Assembly (NCBI GenBank): GCA_009726135.1
Contig: WLIQ01000003.1
Location: 1-50,751, forward strand
Reading direction: 5' to 3'
Length of the DNA: 50,751 nt
From: Actinomycetota bacterium
GTDB taxonomy: Bacteria; Actinomycetota; Actinomycetes; Nanopelagicales; Nanopelagicaceae
The position numbers were made by a program, and so were the translations under genes. Position 1 is the first letter of the stretch, and every line of letters begins with the position of its first letter. Under the pieces are notes generated by a model. The model did not search any database, had not been told where the DNA came from, and saw only the letters and a list, made by a program, of their open reading frames with translations. Below, piece after piece: positions 1 through 8,856 of this stretch.

Positions 1-1395
1 AAGAAGGAAGACATCAAGTTAGTCGATGTCCGTTTTACCGATCTTCCTGGAATCCAGCACCACTTTAACGTTCCAGTTGAATCATTTGACGAGGCTGTTT
101 TTACTGATGGCTTGATGTTTGATGGTTCATCAATCCGTGGATTCCAGTCAATTCATGAATCAGATATGAAACTGTTGCCGGTTCCAGAATCTGCATACCT
201 CGATCCATACCGTAAAGAGAAGACTCTGATCATCATCTTCTCTGTTCACAATCCAGTTGATAACTCTGCATACAGCCGTGATCCACGCGGTGTTGTAGCT
301 AAGGCAGTTGACTTCATGCGTGCCCAAGGAATTGCTGATACAGCATTCTTTGCACCAGAAGCTGAATTTTATGTTTTCGATCGTGTTCGCTTTAAGACTG
401 ATATCAACACTGCTTATCATGAGATTGATTCTTATGAAGGTGCTTGGAATACGGGAATTAAAGAAGATGCAGATGGAACACCGAACCGTGGTTACCGTAC
501 GCGCGTAAAGGGTGGATATTTCCCAGTATCACCAACAGATCAGTTTGCTGATCTTCGCGATGAGATGGTTATGCAACTTGGAAAAGTTGGACTCCTTGTA
601 GAGCGCTCACACCATGAAGTCGGTACAGCAGGTCAGATGGAAATTAATTATCGCTTCACCGATATCTTGCATGCTGGTGATGATGTAATGAAGTTTAAAT
701 ACGTCATTCGTAACACTGCGTGGCAAGGTGGCAAGACTGCAACATTTATGCCGAAGCCACTCTTTGGTGATAATGGTTCTGGAATGCACGTTCACCAATC
801 ACTCTGGAAAGATGGAAAGCCTTTGTTCTTCGGTGATGGATACGGCGATCTCTCAGACATGGCCCGTCACTATGTCGGTGGATTGTTAAAGCACGCTCCG
901 TCATTGCTTGCTTTTACAAACCCAACTGTTAACTCATACCGTCGCTTAGTTCCAGGTTATGAAGCTCCAGTAAATCTTGTTTACTCAGCTCGTAACCGCT
1001 CGGCTTGTATCCGTATCCCAATTACTGGATCCAATCCAAAGGCTAAGCGCATTGAGTTCCGTTGCCCAGATCCATCATCAAATCCATATCTAGCATTTGC
1101 TGCGATGTTGATGGCCGGTCTTGATGGAATCATTAATAAGATCGAACCACCACTACCTGTAGATAAAGACTTGTACGAATTAACAGGCGATGAAGCCGCT
1201 GCTATTCCACAAGTTCCAGGATCACTTGATGAAGTGCTCAATAACTTAGAGCGCGACCATGAGTTCCTACTTAAGGGTGGAGTATTTACTAAGGACCTTA
1301 TCGAGACATGGATCGAATTCAAGCGCAAGCAAGAAGTTGATTATGTTCGCTTACGTCCACATCCAGCTGAGTTCGAACTGTATTACGACATCTAA
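1..1395 (+). CDS. glnA: Glutamine synthetase type I, 5'-truncated by the window edge
   Basis: Frame 1 is open from base 1 ([20 protein letters not shown]...) through [33 protein letters not shown] and NRSACIRIP to [13 protein letters not shown]; typical GSI motifs. Confidence 0.97.
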   Translation, partial: KKEDIKLVDVRFTDLPGIQHHFNVPVESFDEAVFTDGLMFDGSSIRGFQSIHESDMKLLPVPESAYLDPYRKEKTLIIIFSVHNPVDNSAYSRDPRGVVAKAVDFMRAQGIADTAFFAPEAEFYVFDRVRFKTDINTAYHEIDSYEGAWNTGIKEDADGTPNRGYRTRVKGGYFPVSPTDQFADLRDEMVMQLGKVGLLVERSHHEVGTAGQMEINYRFTDILHAGDDVMKFKYVIRNTAWQGGKTATFMPKPLFGDNGSGMHVHQSLWKDGKPLFFGDGYGDLSDMARHYVGGLLKHAPSLLAFTNPTVNSYRRLVPGYEAPVNLVYSARNRSACIRIPITGSNPKAKRIEFRCPDPSSNPYLAFAAMLMAGLDGIINKIEPPLPVDKDLYELTGDEAAAIPQVPGSLDEVLNNLERDHEFLLKGGVFTKDLIETWIEFKRKQEVDYVRLRPHPAEFELYYDI

Positions 1396-1406
1396 AAACG
1401 CACCTT

Positions 1407-1444
1407 ACGACAAAGCCCGTGCCACTTGGTACGGGCTTTGTCGT
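1407..1444 (+). terminator. Hairpin terminator-like structure after glnA
   Basis: Perfect inverted repeat ACGACAAAGCCCGT / ACGGGCTTTGTCGT (14 bp, extendable through the loop), 12 nt after the glnA stop; no long T tract. Confidence 0.7.
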
Positions 1445-1468
1445 ATCCGGACATAGTAGATTTCCACC

Positions 1469-2266
1469 ATGTTCCTAGATGCCCTCATCGCTATTTTCTT
1501 CTTTCTAGTTGGTCTAGAGATTAAGAACGGTATCAAGGATTTCAAAACGGCCATCGTTCCCATCGTTGCAGCTTTAGGTGGCATGATTTTTCCCGCTGGT
1601 ATTTATCTAATTATTAACCCGGGCTCACATGTTTGGGCTTCATCTATGCCTACGGATATTGCACTTGCCTTAGGCGTTCTTTCATTATTAGGCAAGAGGG
1701 TTAATCCGCATGTGCGCTTATTCCTATTAACCCTTGCAATTGCAGACGATTTATTTTCACTCATTGTTTTGGCGATCTTCTACGGCGATGATCTTGAGCC
1801 AATCAAGGCATTAACAACTTTGGGGGCTGCTGCGATTGGATTCATGCTGCCCTTGAGAAATCATGCGCTCCATAAAATCATTAAGGTTCTTACACCCGTA
1901 TCTACATTTTTCATTGTGCCGGTAATTGTTATCGTAAACATTCCGCTGGATATCAATATCGGAGCTTTCACATCAAAAACAACGATCGCGATCATTATTG
2001 CCAGGTCTATCGGCAAGATTATTGGTATTACTTTATTTGCATGGTTAGTTTTGCGCTTAGGCGGTCATTCAAAAATTGGACTAAAGGAGATTACCGGAGT
2101 AGCTACGTTGGCAGGCATGGGATTAACCGTTGCTTTGGTGATTGCAGATATCGCTGCCCGCTCTGAAGCAGAATTAGATCAAATCAGGCTCGGATTATTT
2201 ATTTCAGCGATTATTTCCGGGCTAGCGGGATATATCTGGCTTAGAAGGACTCCTGCGCAGCTATAG
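1469..2266 (+). CDS. Compact NhaA-like Na+/H+ antiporter
   Basis: FFLVGLEIKNG, PTDIALALGVLSLLGKRV, LAIADDL, IGKIIGITLFAWLVLRL match NhaA motifs; 265 aa, no TM1. Confidence 0.8.
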   Translation: MFLDALIAIFFFLVGLEIKNGIKDFKTAIVPIVAALGGMIFPAGIYLIINPGSHVWASSMPTDIALALGVLSLLGKRVNPHVRLFLLTLAIADDLFSLIVLAIFYGDDLEPIKALTTLGAAAIGFMLPLRNHALHKIIKVLTPVSTFFIVPVIVIVNIPLDINIGAFTSKTTIAIIIARSIGKIIGITLFAWLVLRLGGHSKIGLKEITGVATLAGMGLTVALVIADIAARSEAELDQIRLGLFISAIISGLAGYIWLRRTPAQL

Positions 2267-3662
2267 ATTTTCTCGATAAGAGAATGTGTCCAACAAAACC
2301 AATGGCAAGAGCTGCAATAACTCCAACGTTTGCATATGCCCAGGCTCCATCTTTACCGCCAATGAGGAACAGTAAATACCCCTGCCATGATAACCATGTC
2401 GCAAAAGTATTTGTTACCAATCCCCATCCGACAATCGAGCCCACGAGCATGAGTGCAAGTGATTTCTTGTTCCAAGCACCGTATCGCCCAACTGGGTTAT
2501 AGAGATCTTCTTCTGAGTAAGGATTCTTTCGCATGATGACATCGGCAACAAAGATTGCTGACCACACTGCAACTGGCACGCCTAAAGTAATTAAAAATCC
2601 TTGGAAGGGAAAGAAAAAATTATCAGCAAACCAAACAATATAGATTGTTCCAGCCAACATAATGCCGGCATCTATAGAGGCTGCAATATGGCGCTTGACC
2701 GGTAAACCGATAGAAACAAGGGTTAATCCGGAAGAATAAAGATCAAGAATGGCTCCCCCAACTAAACCTAGTACGGCGACCAAAGCAAAAGGAATCAAGT
2801 ACCACGTAGGGAGCAATGTTGTTAGCGCGCCGATGGGATCCAATGAAATTAAATCACTTAACTCTTTACTACTTCCAGCAAGTGCGCTGCCATAAATAAC
2901 GAGAACAATAGGAATAATTGATGCTCCTAGTGTTGTCCAGCCAACCACAGCTTTGCTTGAAACGCTGCGTGGCAAGTAGCGCGAATAATCGGCGGCAGAA
3001 TTAACCCAACCCAAACCTATTCCTGTTATTCCAAAAATCAGCGCGCCAATAAAGCCTTGGGTCGATCCATCTTTAATTGAATTAACAACTGACCAATTAA
3101 CACTATCGAAAGTCAAAGCAATATAGACAACAGTCATAAAAACAGTTACTAGTGTTAGCCATTTTTGAATCTTCATTATCGTTTTGAAGCCAAGAACTCC
3201 CCCAACAACAGTCAGAGATACGGCAATAACAAAACCAATAACAAGAGAAAGGTCATGATTAATGTTGCCCAGGCGAGCAAATACGGTGCCGGTAGCAAGA
3301 GTTGCTAGTGAAACTAAAACTGTTTCCCAACCAACAAAAATTAGGTAAGACAGAGCACCTGGCACAACGTTTCCTTTAACGCCAAAAGCTGCGCGAGATA
3401 AAATCATTGTTGGGGCATTTGATTTCTTGCCCGCAAGTGAACTCATTCCGACTACAAGGAAAGATAAAACTGTTCCAAATATTGCCGCAAAGGTTGCTTG
3501 CTTAAATGAAATTCCAAAGCCTAAGAAAAATGAGCCGTATGACAGGGCTAGGAGTGAAACATTTGCGCCACACCAAGGCCAGAAGAGAGATTTAGCCGAA
3601 CCGCTTCGTTCTGATTCTTGAATCAGATTGGGACCATTGAGCTCTAATTCAAAAATTGGCAT
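2241..3662 (-). CDS. NCS1-family purine/cytosine permease
   Basis: 12-TM-like protein with APTMILSRAAFGVKGN and WVNSAADYSRYLPR, typical of NCS1/CodB-type permeases. Confidence 0.85.
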   Translation of the reverse strand: MPIFELELNGPNLIQESERSGSAKSLFWPWCGANVSLLALSYGSFFLGFGISFKQATFAAIFGTVLSFLVVGMSSLAGKKSNAPTMILSRAAFGVKGNVVPGALSYLIFVGWETVLVSLATLATGTVFARLGNINHDLSLVIGFVIAVSLTVVGGVLGFKTIMKIQKWLTLVTVFMTVVYIALTFDSVNWSVVNSIKDGSTQGFIGALIFGITGIGLGWVNSAADYSRYLPRSVSSKAVVGWTTLGASIIPIVLVIYGSALAGSSKELSDLISLDPIGALTTLLPTWYLIPFALVAVLGLVGGAILDLYSSGLTLVSIGLPVKRHIAASIDAGIMLAGTIYIVWFADNFFFPFQGFLITLGVPVAVWSAIFVADVIMRKNPYSEEDLYNPVGRYGAWNKKSLALMLVGSIVGWGLVTNTFATWLSWQGYLLFLIGGKDGAWAYANVGVIAALAIGFVGHILLSRKSIAAQESF

Positions 3663-3671
3663 TGTAGAAGT

Positions 3672-4190
3672 CTACTTCTTGCGGCGCCTAAGAATGAGTA
3701 GTGCAAGACCAATGATCAACACGGCCCCGACTGCTGTTACTAGTAAATTACTACCACCTTCTTCACTGATACCAGCATCTGACTCGGCGCTTTCTTCACT
3801 TTGAGCGCTAATAAGCATTGGGGTTTCACCCACTGTAAAACTGTAGTCGCCCTCAACTGGATGACCATCTTCGGAAACGATTCGATAATGTACCGAGACC
3901 AATCCAGTTACTTCAGTTGAAATCAATTTCGTAGAAATCTTGGATCCATCCACGGTTGATGTTGGTTGCGAAATTATCGCTCCTTGATCATTGCTAACCG
4001 TTACCGAATTTACTGTGGTATTTCCTAAAGTTTGCAGTTTGCCGTCGAATTCAATGGAGACTTCGGTCGGTGCTGCAACAACCTTTGAATCAGCCGCTGG
4101 AAGCGCTTGCGTGATATCTCCGTGAGCGAACGCATTAATGGGAGAAGCGATAAGAAATAGTGCACATAAGGTGAAGAGCTTTTTAATCAT
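3672..4190 (-). CDS. CopC-domain copper resistance-like protein with C-terminal TM anchor
   Basis: Signal peptide, AFAHGDITQALPAADSKVVAAPTEVSIEFDG, YRIVSEDGHPVEGDYSFTV, C-terminal TM followed by RRRKK. Confidence 0.85.
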   Translation of the reverse strand: MIKKLFTLCALFLIASPINAFAHGDITQALPAADSKVVAAPTEVSIEFDGKLQTLGNTTVNSVTVSNDQGAIISQPTSTVDGSKISTKLISTEVTGLVSVHYRIVSEDGHPVEGDYSFTVGETPMLISAQSEESAESDAGISEEGGSNLLVTAVGAVLIIGLALLILRRRKK

Positions 4191-4199
4191 TTAGTCATC

Positions 4200-5030
4200 T
4201 TAGTCAAGAAAGAAGTCGAGCAGGAAGTCCTTAGTGCCCGGAGTTACTGAATACTTTTCAAGATCAGTAATGCCTTCAGAAGCTAAAACTTCATCATCGA
4301 CAAAGAAGTTTCCTGTGCATTCTGCGGCTGGGCGATTAAAGATTATGTAAGCAGCATCGGCCAAAATCTGCGGGGTGCGACCCGCGGTTGCATCAATTCC
4401 AGGAATCATTTGGAGCGCTGCAGTATCAATGACCGTTCGTGGCCACAGGGCATTAACCCCAATACCATCGCGCTTAAACTCTTCGGCCATTCCCAAAACA
4501 CACATACTCATCCCGTATTTAGCCATTGTGTAAGCGACATGGTTTTTAAACCAAACTGGTTTCATTGATAGCGGTGGCGATAAGTTCAAAATATGAGGAT
4601 TGCGCCCTTCAGCGCTTGATTTGCGTAAATAAGGCAGTGCAGCCTGTGAAGTTAAGAATGTCCCGCGTACATTGACATCAAACATCAAATCAAATCGCTT
4701 AGCTGGTGTTGCATCTGTGCGCGTTAAGTTAATAGCACTGGCATTATTGATAAGAATATCGATGCCACCAAAGGCTTCTGCTGCTTGATTAACCGCCGCT
4801 TCGATCTGCAGTTCATCCCGCAAATCACATTGAATTGCAAGGGCTTTGCCACCTGCGGCTTCAATTTCAGCCGCTGCTGTGTGAATAGTTCCTGGAAGTT
4901 TTGGATTAGGGTCTGAGGTTTTTGCCGCAATAGCAACGGATGCACCATCGGCGGCTGCGCGCAATGCGATTGCTAATCCAATACCGCGAGATCCTCCTGT
5001 GATGAATATGCGCTTTCCTGCAAGTGTCAT
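4200..5030 (-). CDS. SDR family oxidoreductase (HSDL2-like)
   Basis: TGGSRGIGLAIA, DILINNASAINL, YTMAKYGMSMCVLGMAEE. Confidence 0.9.
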   Translation of the reverse strand: MTLAGKRIFITGGSRGIGLAIALRAAADGASVAIAAKTSDPNPKLPGTIHTAAAEIEAAGGKALAIQCDLRDELQIEAAVNQAAEAFGGIDILINNASAINLTRTDATPAKRFDLMFDVNVRGTFLTSQAALPYLRKSSAEGRNPHILNLSPPLSMKPVWFKNHVAYTMAKYGMSMCVLGMAEEFKRDGIGVNALWPRTVIDTAALQMIPGIDATAGRTPQILADAAYIIFNRPAAECTGNFFVDDEVLASEGITDLEKYSVTPGTKDFLLDFFLD

Positions 5031-5773
5031 GATTTCCCCTTCTTAGCCATAAACTTCATGAACGCTTCCATCGCTTCATCAGATTGCAAAGCCATGGCAA
5101 AGATTTCAAACTCTGCCTTCATTACTGCTGCCACAGATTCGTGATTGCGAGCCTTGAGCAAAGCTTTGGTATTGATAATTGCTTGGGGTGGTTGCTCGGC
5201 AATGTGTTGGGCAATCTTTGTTGCCCCGGCTAATGCATCAGCATCAATCTCTGCAATTAACCCCATTTCAAACGCTGCTTCTGCTCCAAATGATTCACCG
5301 GTAAAGAAAATCTTGGCAGCTCTTTGATATCCCACTAGTGCTGGAAAGAGGAAACTTGAACCTGCTTCAGGAACCAAACCTAAAGATGCAAAGGGCATAG
5401 AGAAGTTGGCAGAAGGTGCGGCAACGACAACATCACAATGCAAAAGCATCGTTGTGCCAACTCCCACTGCATTGCCTTTAACTGCGGCAATGAGTGGTTT
5501 AGGAAAGTTAAGCAATGCCGCTAAGAATTGGGCAACCTCTGATGAATCACTGGTGGGTGGATTGTCCATAAAATCGACGATGTCATTTCCAGCAGTGAAA
5601 TGATCCCCTTCACTGGTAATTACGACGGCACGAATGCTGAAGTCCCCCGCAGCATCATTGAGTCCTTTAGCCAAGCCCGCGTACATTGCACGGGTGAGCG
5701 CGTTCATTTTTGCCGGCCTGTTGAAGGAAAGCGTCAGGATTGAGCCTGTTTGGGTCGTCAAGATTTCGGTCAT
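5027..5773 (-). CDS. Enoyl-CoA hydratase/isomerase family protein
   Basis: LSFNRPAKMNALTRAM, FTAGNDIVDF, AAVKGNAVGVGTTMLLHCD; 4-bp ATGA overlap with the SDR gene. Confidence 0.92.
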   Translation of the reverse strand: MTEILTTQTGSILTLSFNRPAKMNALTRAMYAGLAKGLNDAAGDFSIRAVVITSEGDHFTAGNDIVDFMDNPPTSDSSEVAQFLAALLNFPKPLIAAVKGNAVGVGTTMLLHCDVVVAAPSANFSMPFASLGLVPEAGSSFLFPALVGYQRAAKIFFTGESFGAEAAFEMGLIAEIDADALAGATKIAQHIAEQPPQAIINTKALLKARNHESVAAVMKAEFEIFAMALQSDEAMEAFMKFMAKKGKS

Positions 5774-5847
5774 TTGCCTATCTTAGTGTGGCTTTACCTG
5801 CCAATAAAGGAGGACAATGGGAGTACCGCGGAGAGGTGGCCATAACA

Positions 5848-6165
5848 ATGGAGAGAGTCAGAATCGCACTACGTGAACTATCCCCTTTTGAGCAGTTAGT
5901 TCTCAGCCTTCTGTGCGAAGGTAAATCTAATTCTGCGATTGCCTTTGAAACTGCACATACAGAAAAAGTGATTGAAAATACTGTCAGCCGAAGTGCGCAA
6001 GTTTTTGGTATTAAATCTGATAGTCAAACAAATTTAAGAGTCCTACTCGCTTTAGCTTTTCGTACACATTACGGTGACAAAGCTTTTGATTCTTTGCACG
6101 TTGAATGTGCACACTTTGAAGTTGGCCCAGAAGGCCAGTCAATGTGCAACCGCCACGTAGAATAG
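5848..6165 (+). CDS. Small stand-alone LuxR-type HTH protein
   Basis: LSPFEQLVLSLLCEGKSNSAIAFETAHTEKVIENTVSRSAQVFGI resembles a GerE/LuxR HTH; ATG at 5848 (GTG at 5836 possible) preferred over the 5740 ORF start, which overlaps the divergent gene. Confidence 0.65.
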   Translation: MERVRIALRELSPFEQLVLSLLCEGKSNSAIAFETAHTEKVIENTVSRSAQVFGIKSDSQTNLRVLLALAFRTHYGDKAFDSLHVECAHFEVGPEGQSMCNRHVE

Positions 6166-6264
6166 TTGTTATTTAATCAATCACAATCGCTGAGGGCTAC
6201 CCCTCCTCACATTTAACATCTCTCACATCGAGTGCTGACCCTCGCCCTTTTTAGATTCCCGTCA

Positions 6265-6282
6265 CGGTTAACCGAGTTAACT
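6265..6282. promoter_or_regulatory. Two abutting GTTAAC-centred palindromes
   Basis: CGGTTAACCG (perfect, 6265-6274) directly followed by AGTTAACT (perfect, 6275-6282), 46 nt before the ATG at 6329. Confidence 0.45.
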
Positions 6283-6328
6283 ATGTAATGCATCAATACA
6301 CACGATGCCTAAAAGGGAGAGTAATAAA

Positions 6329-6907
6329 ATGAAACGTAGAACTTTTGACAAACTTGTTTCTTCAGTGGGTTTGGGGTTAGCAGTACTTCTTTTGATCTTT
6401 GCAGGACTTCTAAATTTTGGTGCAGGATTTGCGAATGATTCAGTTCAGAGTCAGTTAGCAAATCAGAACATCGCTTTTCCAGTCGAAGCCGGGTTGCCAA
6501 GTGAAACTAAAGCTCAACTTACTAAATGGGCTGGTAAGCAAGTAACTACAGGAGAAATGGCCCGTGACTATTCAGATCTTTTCATATTAGAACATATGAA
6601 TGCCGCAGCAACAGCCGTCATGGGAAAGCCAGCTACTTACTCTGAGGTTTCAACTGCTTACATGGCCGCAGAACGTGATGGTGTTACAACACCCGAGCAG
6701 TTACAAAAAATTGCAGATCTACGCGAAACGCTATTCCAGGGAAACACTTTGCGCGGAATGCTTCTTGAAGCATTTGCCTTTGGAACTCTGGGCGTTATCG
6801 CCGGATATGCAGCTATCGCTGCACTAGTTGGTGGAGTTCTTTTCCTTTTGCTTGCATTAGCTGGGTTTAGAAATATTCGTCGCACTCCTGAGGATGCGAC
6901 GATTTAA
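6329..6907 (+). CDS. Hypothetical membrane protein with two TM segments
   Basis: N-terminal TM LGLAVLLLIFAGLLNFGAG and C-terminal TM segments; SD-like GGGAGAG before ATG 6329. Confidence 0.75.
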   Translation: MKRRTFDKLVSSVGLGLAVLLLIFAGLLNFGAGFANDSVQSQLANQNIAFPVEAGLPSETKAQLTKWAGKQVTTGEMARDYSDLFILEHMNAAATAVMGKPATYSEVSTAYMAAERDGVTTPEQLQKIADLRETLFQGNTLRGMLLEAFAFGTLGVIAGYAAIAALVGGVLFLLLALAGFRNIRRTPEDATI

Positions 6908-6931
6908 CCCTCAACTCTCCGTGAGGGGTTA

Positions 6932-6967
6932 GAAAAGGCCCCCTGGTTTTTACCAGGGGGCCTTTTC
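6932..6967. terminator. Bidirectional intrinsic terminator
   Basis: 16-bp perfect stem GAAAAGGCCCCCTGGT / ACCAGGGGGCCTTTTC with TTTT loop, between convergent genes. Confidence 0.92.
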
Positions 6968-6988
6968 GTATTTACTTCCTTTTTGTTT

Positions 6989-8086
6989 TTAACGCTCAAG
7001 CTTTCCAGTTATAAAATCTTCAACCTTGTCATGAGCTTGTTCATCGGTGTATTGAACCGGTGGAGTCTTCATGAAATAGCTTGAAGGTGAAAGCAAAGCT
7101 CCACCAATCTTGCGATCAAGACCAATCTTTGCGCAACGTAGCGCATCGATGATTACACCGGCTGAGTTAGGTGAATCCCAAACTTCCAACTTGTATTCCA
7201 AGTTAAGAGGAACATCACCAAAAGCGCGGCCTTCGAGGCGAACGTAGGCCCACTTGCGATCATCTAACCATGGAATGTAATCAGAAGGACCGATGTGAAC
7301 ATTCTTGGCACCAAGATCGTGCTCTAACTGTGATGTCACTGATCCTGTCTTTGAAATCTTCTTAGATTCAAGACGATCACGCTCGAGCATGTTCTTGAAA
7401 TCCATATTTCCACCAACGTTTAATTGGTAGGTGCGATCTAAGTGAACGCCACGATCCTGGAACAACTTAGCCATGATGCGGTGAGTGATTGTTGCTCCGA
7501 CCTGGCTCTTAATATCATCGCCAACGATTGGAAGTCCTGCATCAGCAAACTTCTTTTCCCACACTGGGTCTGAGGCGATAAATACTGGTAGCGCGTTTAC
7601 AAAAGCACAACCTGCATCGATTGCGCACTGCGCATAAAATTTAGCGGCAGTTTCTGATCCCACTGGTAAGTAACAGATCAAAACATCTACCTGCTCTTCC
7701 TTAAGAACTGCAACGACATCCACTGCTGGGGCATCGGATTCTTTTATTGTCTCGCGGTAATACTTGCCGAGGCCATCATTAGTAACTCCGCGAAGAACTG
7801 GGACACCAGTCTTTGCTACATCAGAGAACTTGATGGTGTTGTTTTCACTGGCCCAAATAGCATCAGCTAGATCAAGACCTACTTTTTTAGCGTCCACATC
7901 AAAGGCTGCAACAAATTTAACATTGGAGATGTGATACTCCCCAACGGTTGCATGCATCAGACCTGGAATCTCTTGATTCAAGGCAGCATCCTTATAATAG
8001 GTAACGCCTTGCACTAAAGAGTTGGCACAGTTTCCTACGCCAATTATTGCAACACGGATGTCGCCTTTACCGGTTGTTATGTTCAC
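6989..8086 (-). CDS. ino1: Inositol-3-phosphate synthase
   Basis: [70 protein letters not shown]; adjacent PadR gene as in other actinobacteria. Confidence 0.95.
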   Translation of the reverse strand: MNITTGKGDIRVAIIGVGNCANSLVQGVTYYKDAALNQEIPGLMHATVGEYHISNVKFVAAFDVDAKKVGLDLADAIWASENNTIKFSDVAKTGVPVLRGVTNDGLGKYYRETIKESDAPAVDVVAVLKEEQVDVLICYLPVGSETAAKFYAQCAIDAGCAFVNALPVFIASDPVWEKKFADAGLPIVGDDIKSQVGATITHRIMAKLFQDRGVHLDRTYQLNVGGNMDFKNMLERDRLESKKISKTGSVTSQLEHDLGAKNVHIGPSDYIPWLDDRKWAYVRLEGRAFGDVPLNLEYKLEVWDSPNSAGVIIDALRCAKIGLDRKIGGALLSPSSYFMKTPPVQYTDEQAHDKVEDFITGKLER

Positions 8087-8087
8087 T

Positions 8088-8618
8088 CTATTTCCTCTCG
8101 GTTTTGATCATTTTTTCCAGCCAAGCAATCTCTCGATCAGCTGAGTCCAGTGAGTGACGTCGCCACTCCTCTAGATATTTATCGATTCCAATCGGTGACT
8201 TCTCGAGTTCACCGCGCAGAATCTCTGCTTTCTCCTTAAGGCGACGATGGCGTCCCTCAAGAATTCTTACTCTGTTCTTCGAAGATGTTGGAGAAAAAAA
8301 TGCAAAGCGGATTTCAAACCCTTCGTCTTCCCATGTTTCAGGGCTAACGGTCTCGGTTAGATTTTCAAAACGAATTTGGCCTTTATCCGTAATGTCATAA
8401 ACGATTCGCGAGCGCCGTGATGGAGAATCAACAACGGTCTCTTCAATCAAGCCCGCTTCCATCATTCTGCGAAGCTGTGGGTAGAGAACTGAAAATGAGA
8501 GAGCCCGGAATGGACCAAAAATTGCGCCCATGCGCTTTCGAAGTTCATAGCCATGTAAGGGTGTTTGTGAGAGCAGGCCAAGGAGGGCAAATTCAAGTGA
8601 TTCACTACGTGAACGCAT
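8088..8618 (-). CDS. PadR family transcriptional regulator
   Basis: [28 protein letters not shown]...[21 protein letters not shown]; 1 nt upstream of ino1. Confidence 0.93.
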   Translation of the reverse strand: MRSRSESLEFALLGLLSQTPLHGYELRKRMGAIFGPFRALSFSVLYPQLRRMMEAGLIEETVVDSPSRRSRIVYDITDKGQIRFENLTETVSPETWEDEGFEIRFAFFSPTSSKNRVRILEGRHRRLKEKAEILRGELEKSPIGIDKYLEEWRRHSLDSADREIAWLEKMIKTERK

Positions 8619-8667
8619 CGCTGCCCCTTCCTTACGTATCGGCTTACCTATCGGCGTATGTATCTAT

Positions 8668-8679
8668 TCGATATATCGA
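8668..8679. promoter_or_regulatory. Perfect 12-bp palindrome upstream of padR
   Basis: TCGATATATCGA, 49 nt upstream of the padR start codon. Confidence 0.4.
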
Positions 8680-8739
8680 GATGTAATCTATTGGGACAGG
8701 CGTCCAGGCGCAACCCGGACACGCCTCACGCTCATATTT

Positions 8740-8827
8740 CACCTGCACTAAAGGTGTGGCGTACGCCTCAGTACCCACTCGCCCAGTTCTACGCTGGGGA
8801 TAACGCCAACCGCGTCTCGTGGTTGGC
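8740..8827 (+). promoter_or_regulatory. Candidate structured leader of an NCS2 permease gene
   Basis: Serial stems: CACCT/AGGTG, GGCGTACGCC, CCCAG/CTGGG, and a 10-bp stem GCCAACCGCG-TCT-CGTGGTTGGC ending 29 nt before the ATG. Confidence 0.4.
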
Positions 8828-8856
8828 AACTCAGGAGATCTGAAAGGACGTCAGCA

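Noticed and set aside
981-1328. 115-aa ORF antisense to glnA
   Set aside because: Fully inside a highly conserved glnA; typical shadow ORF with low-complexity composition and no independent start signal.
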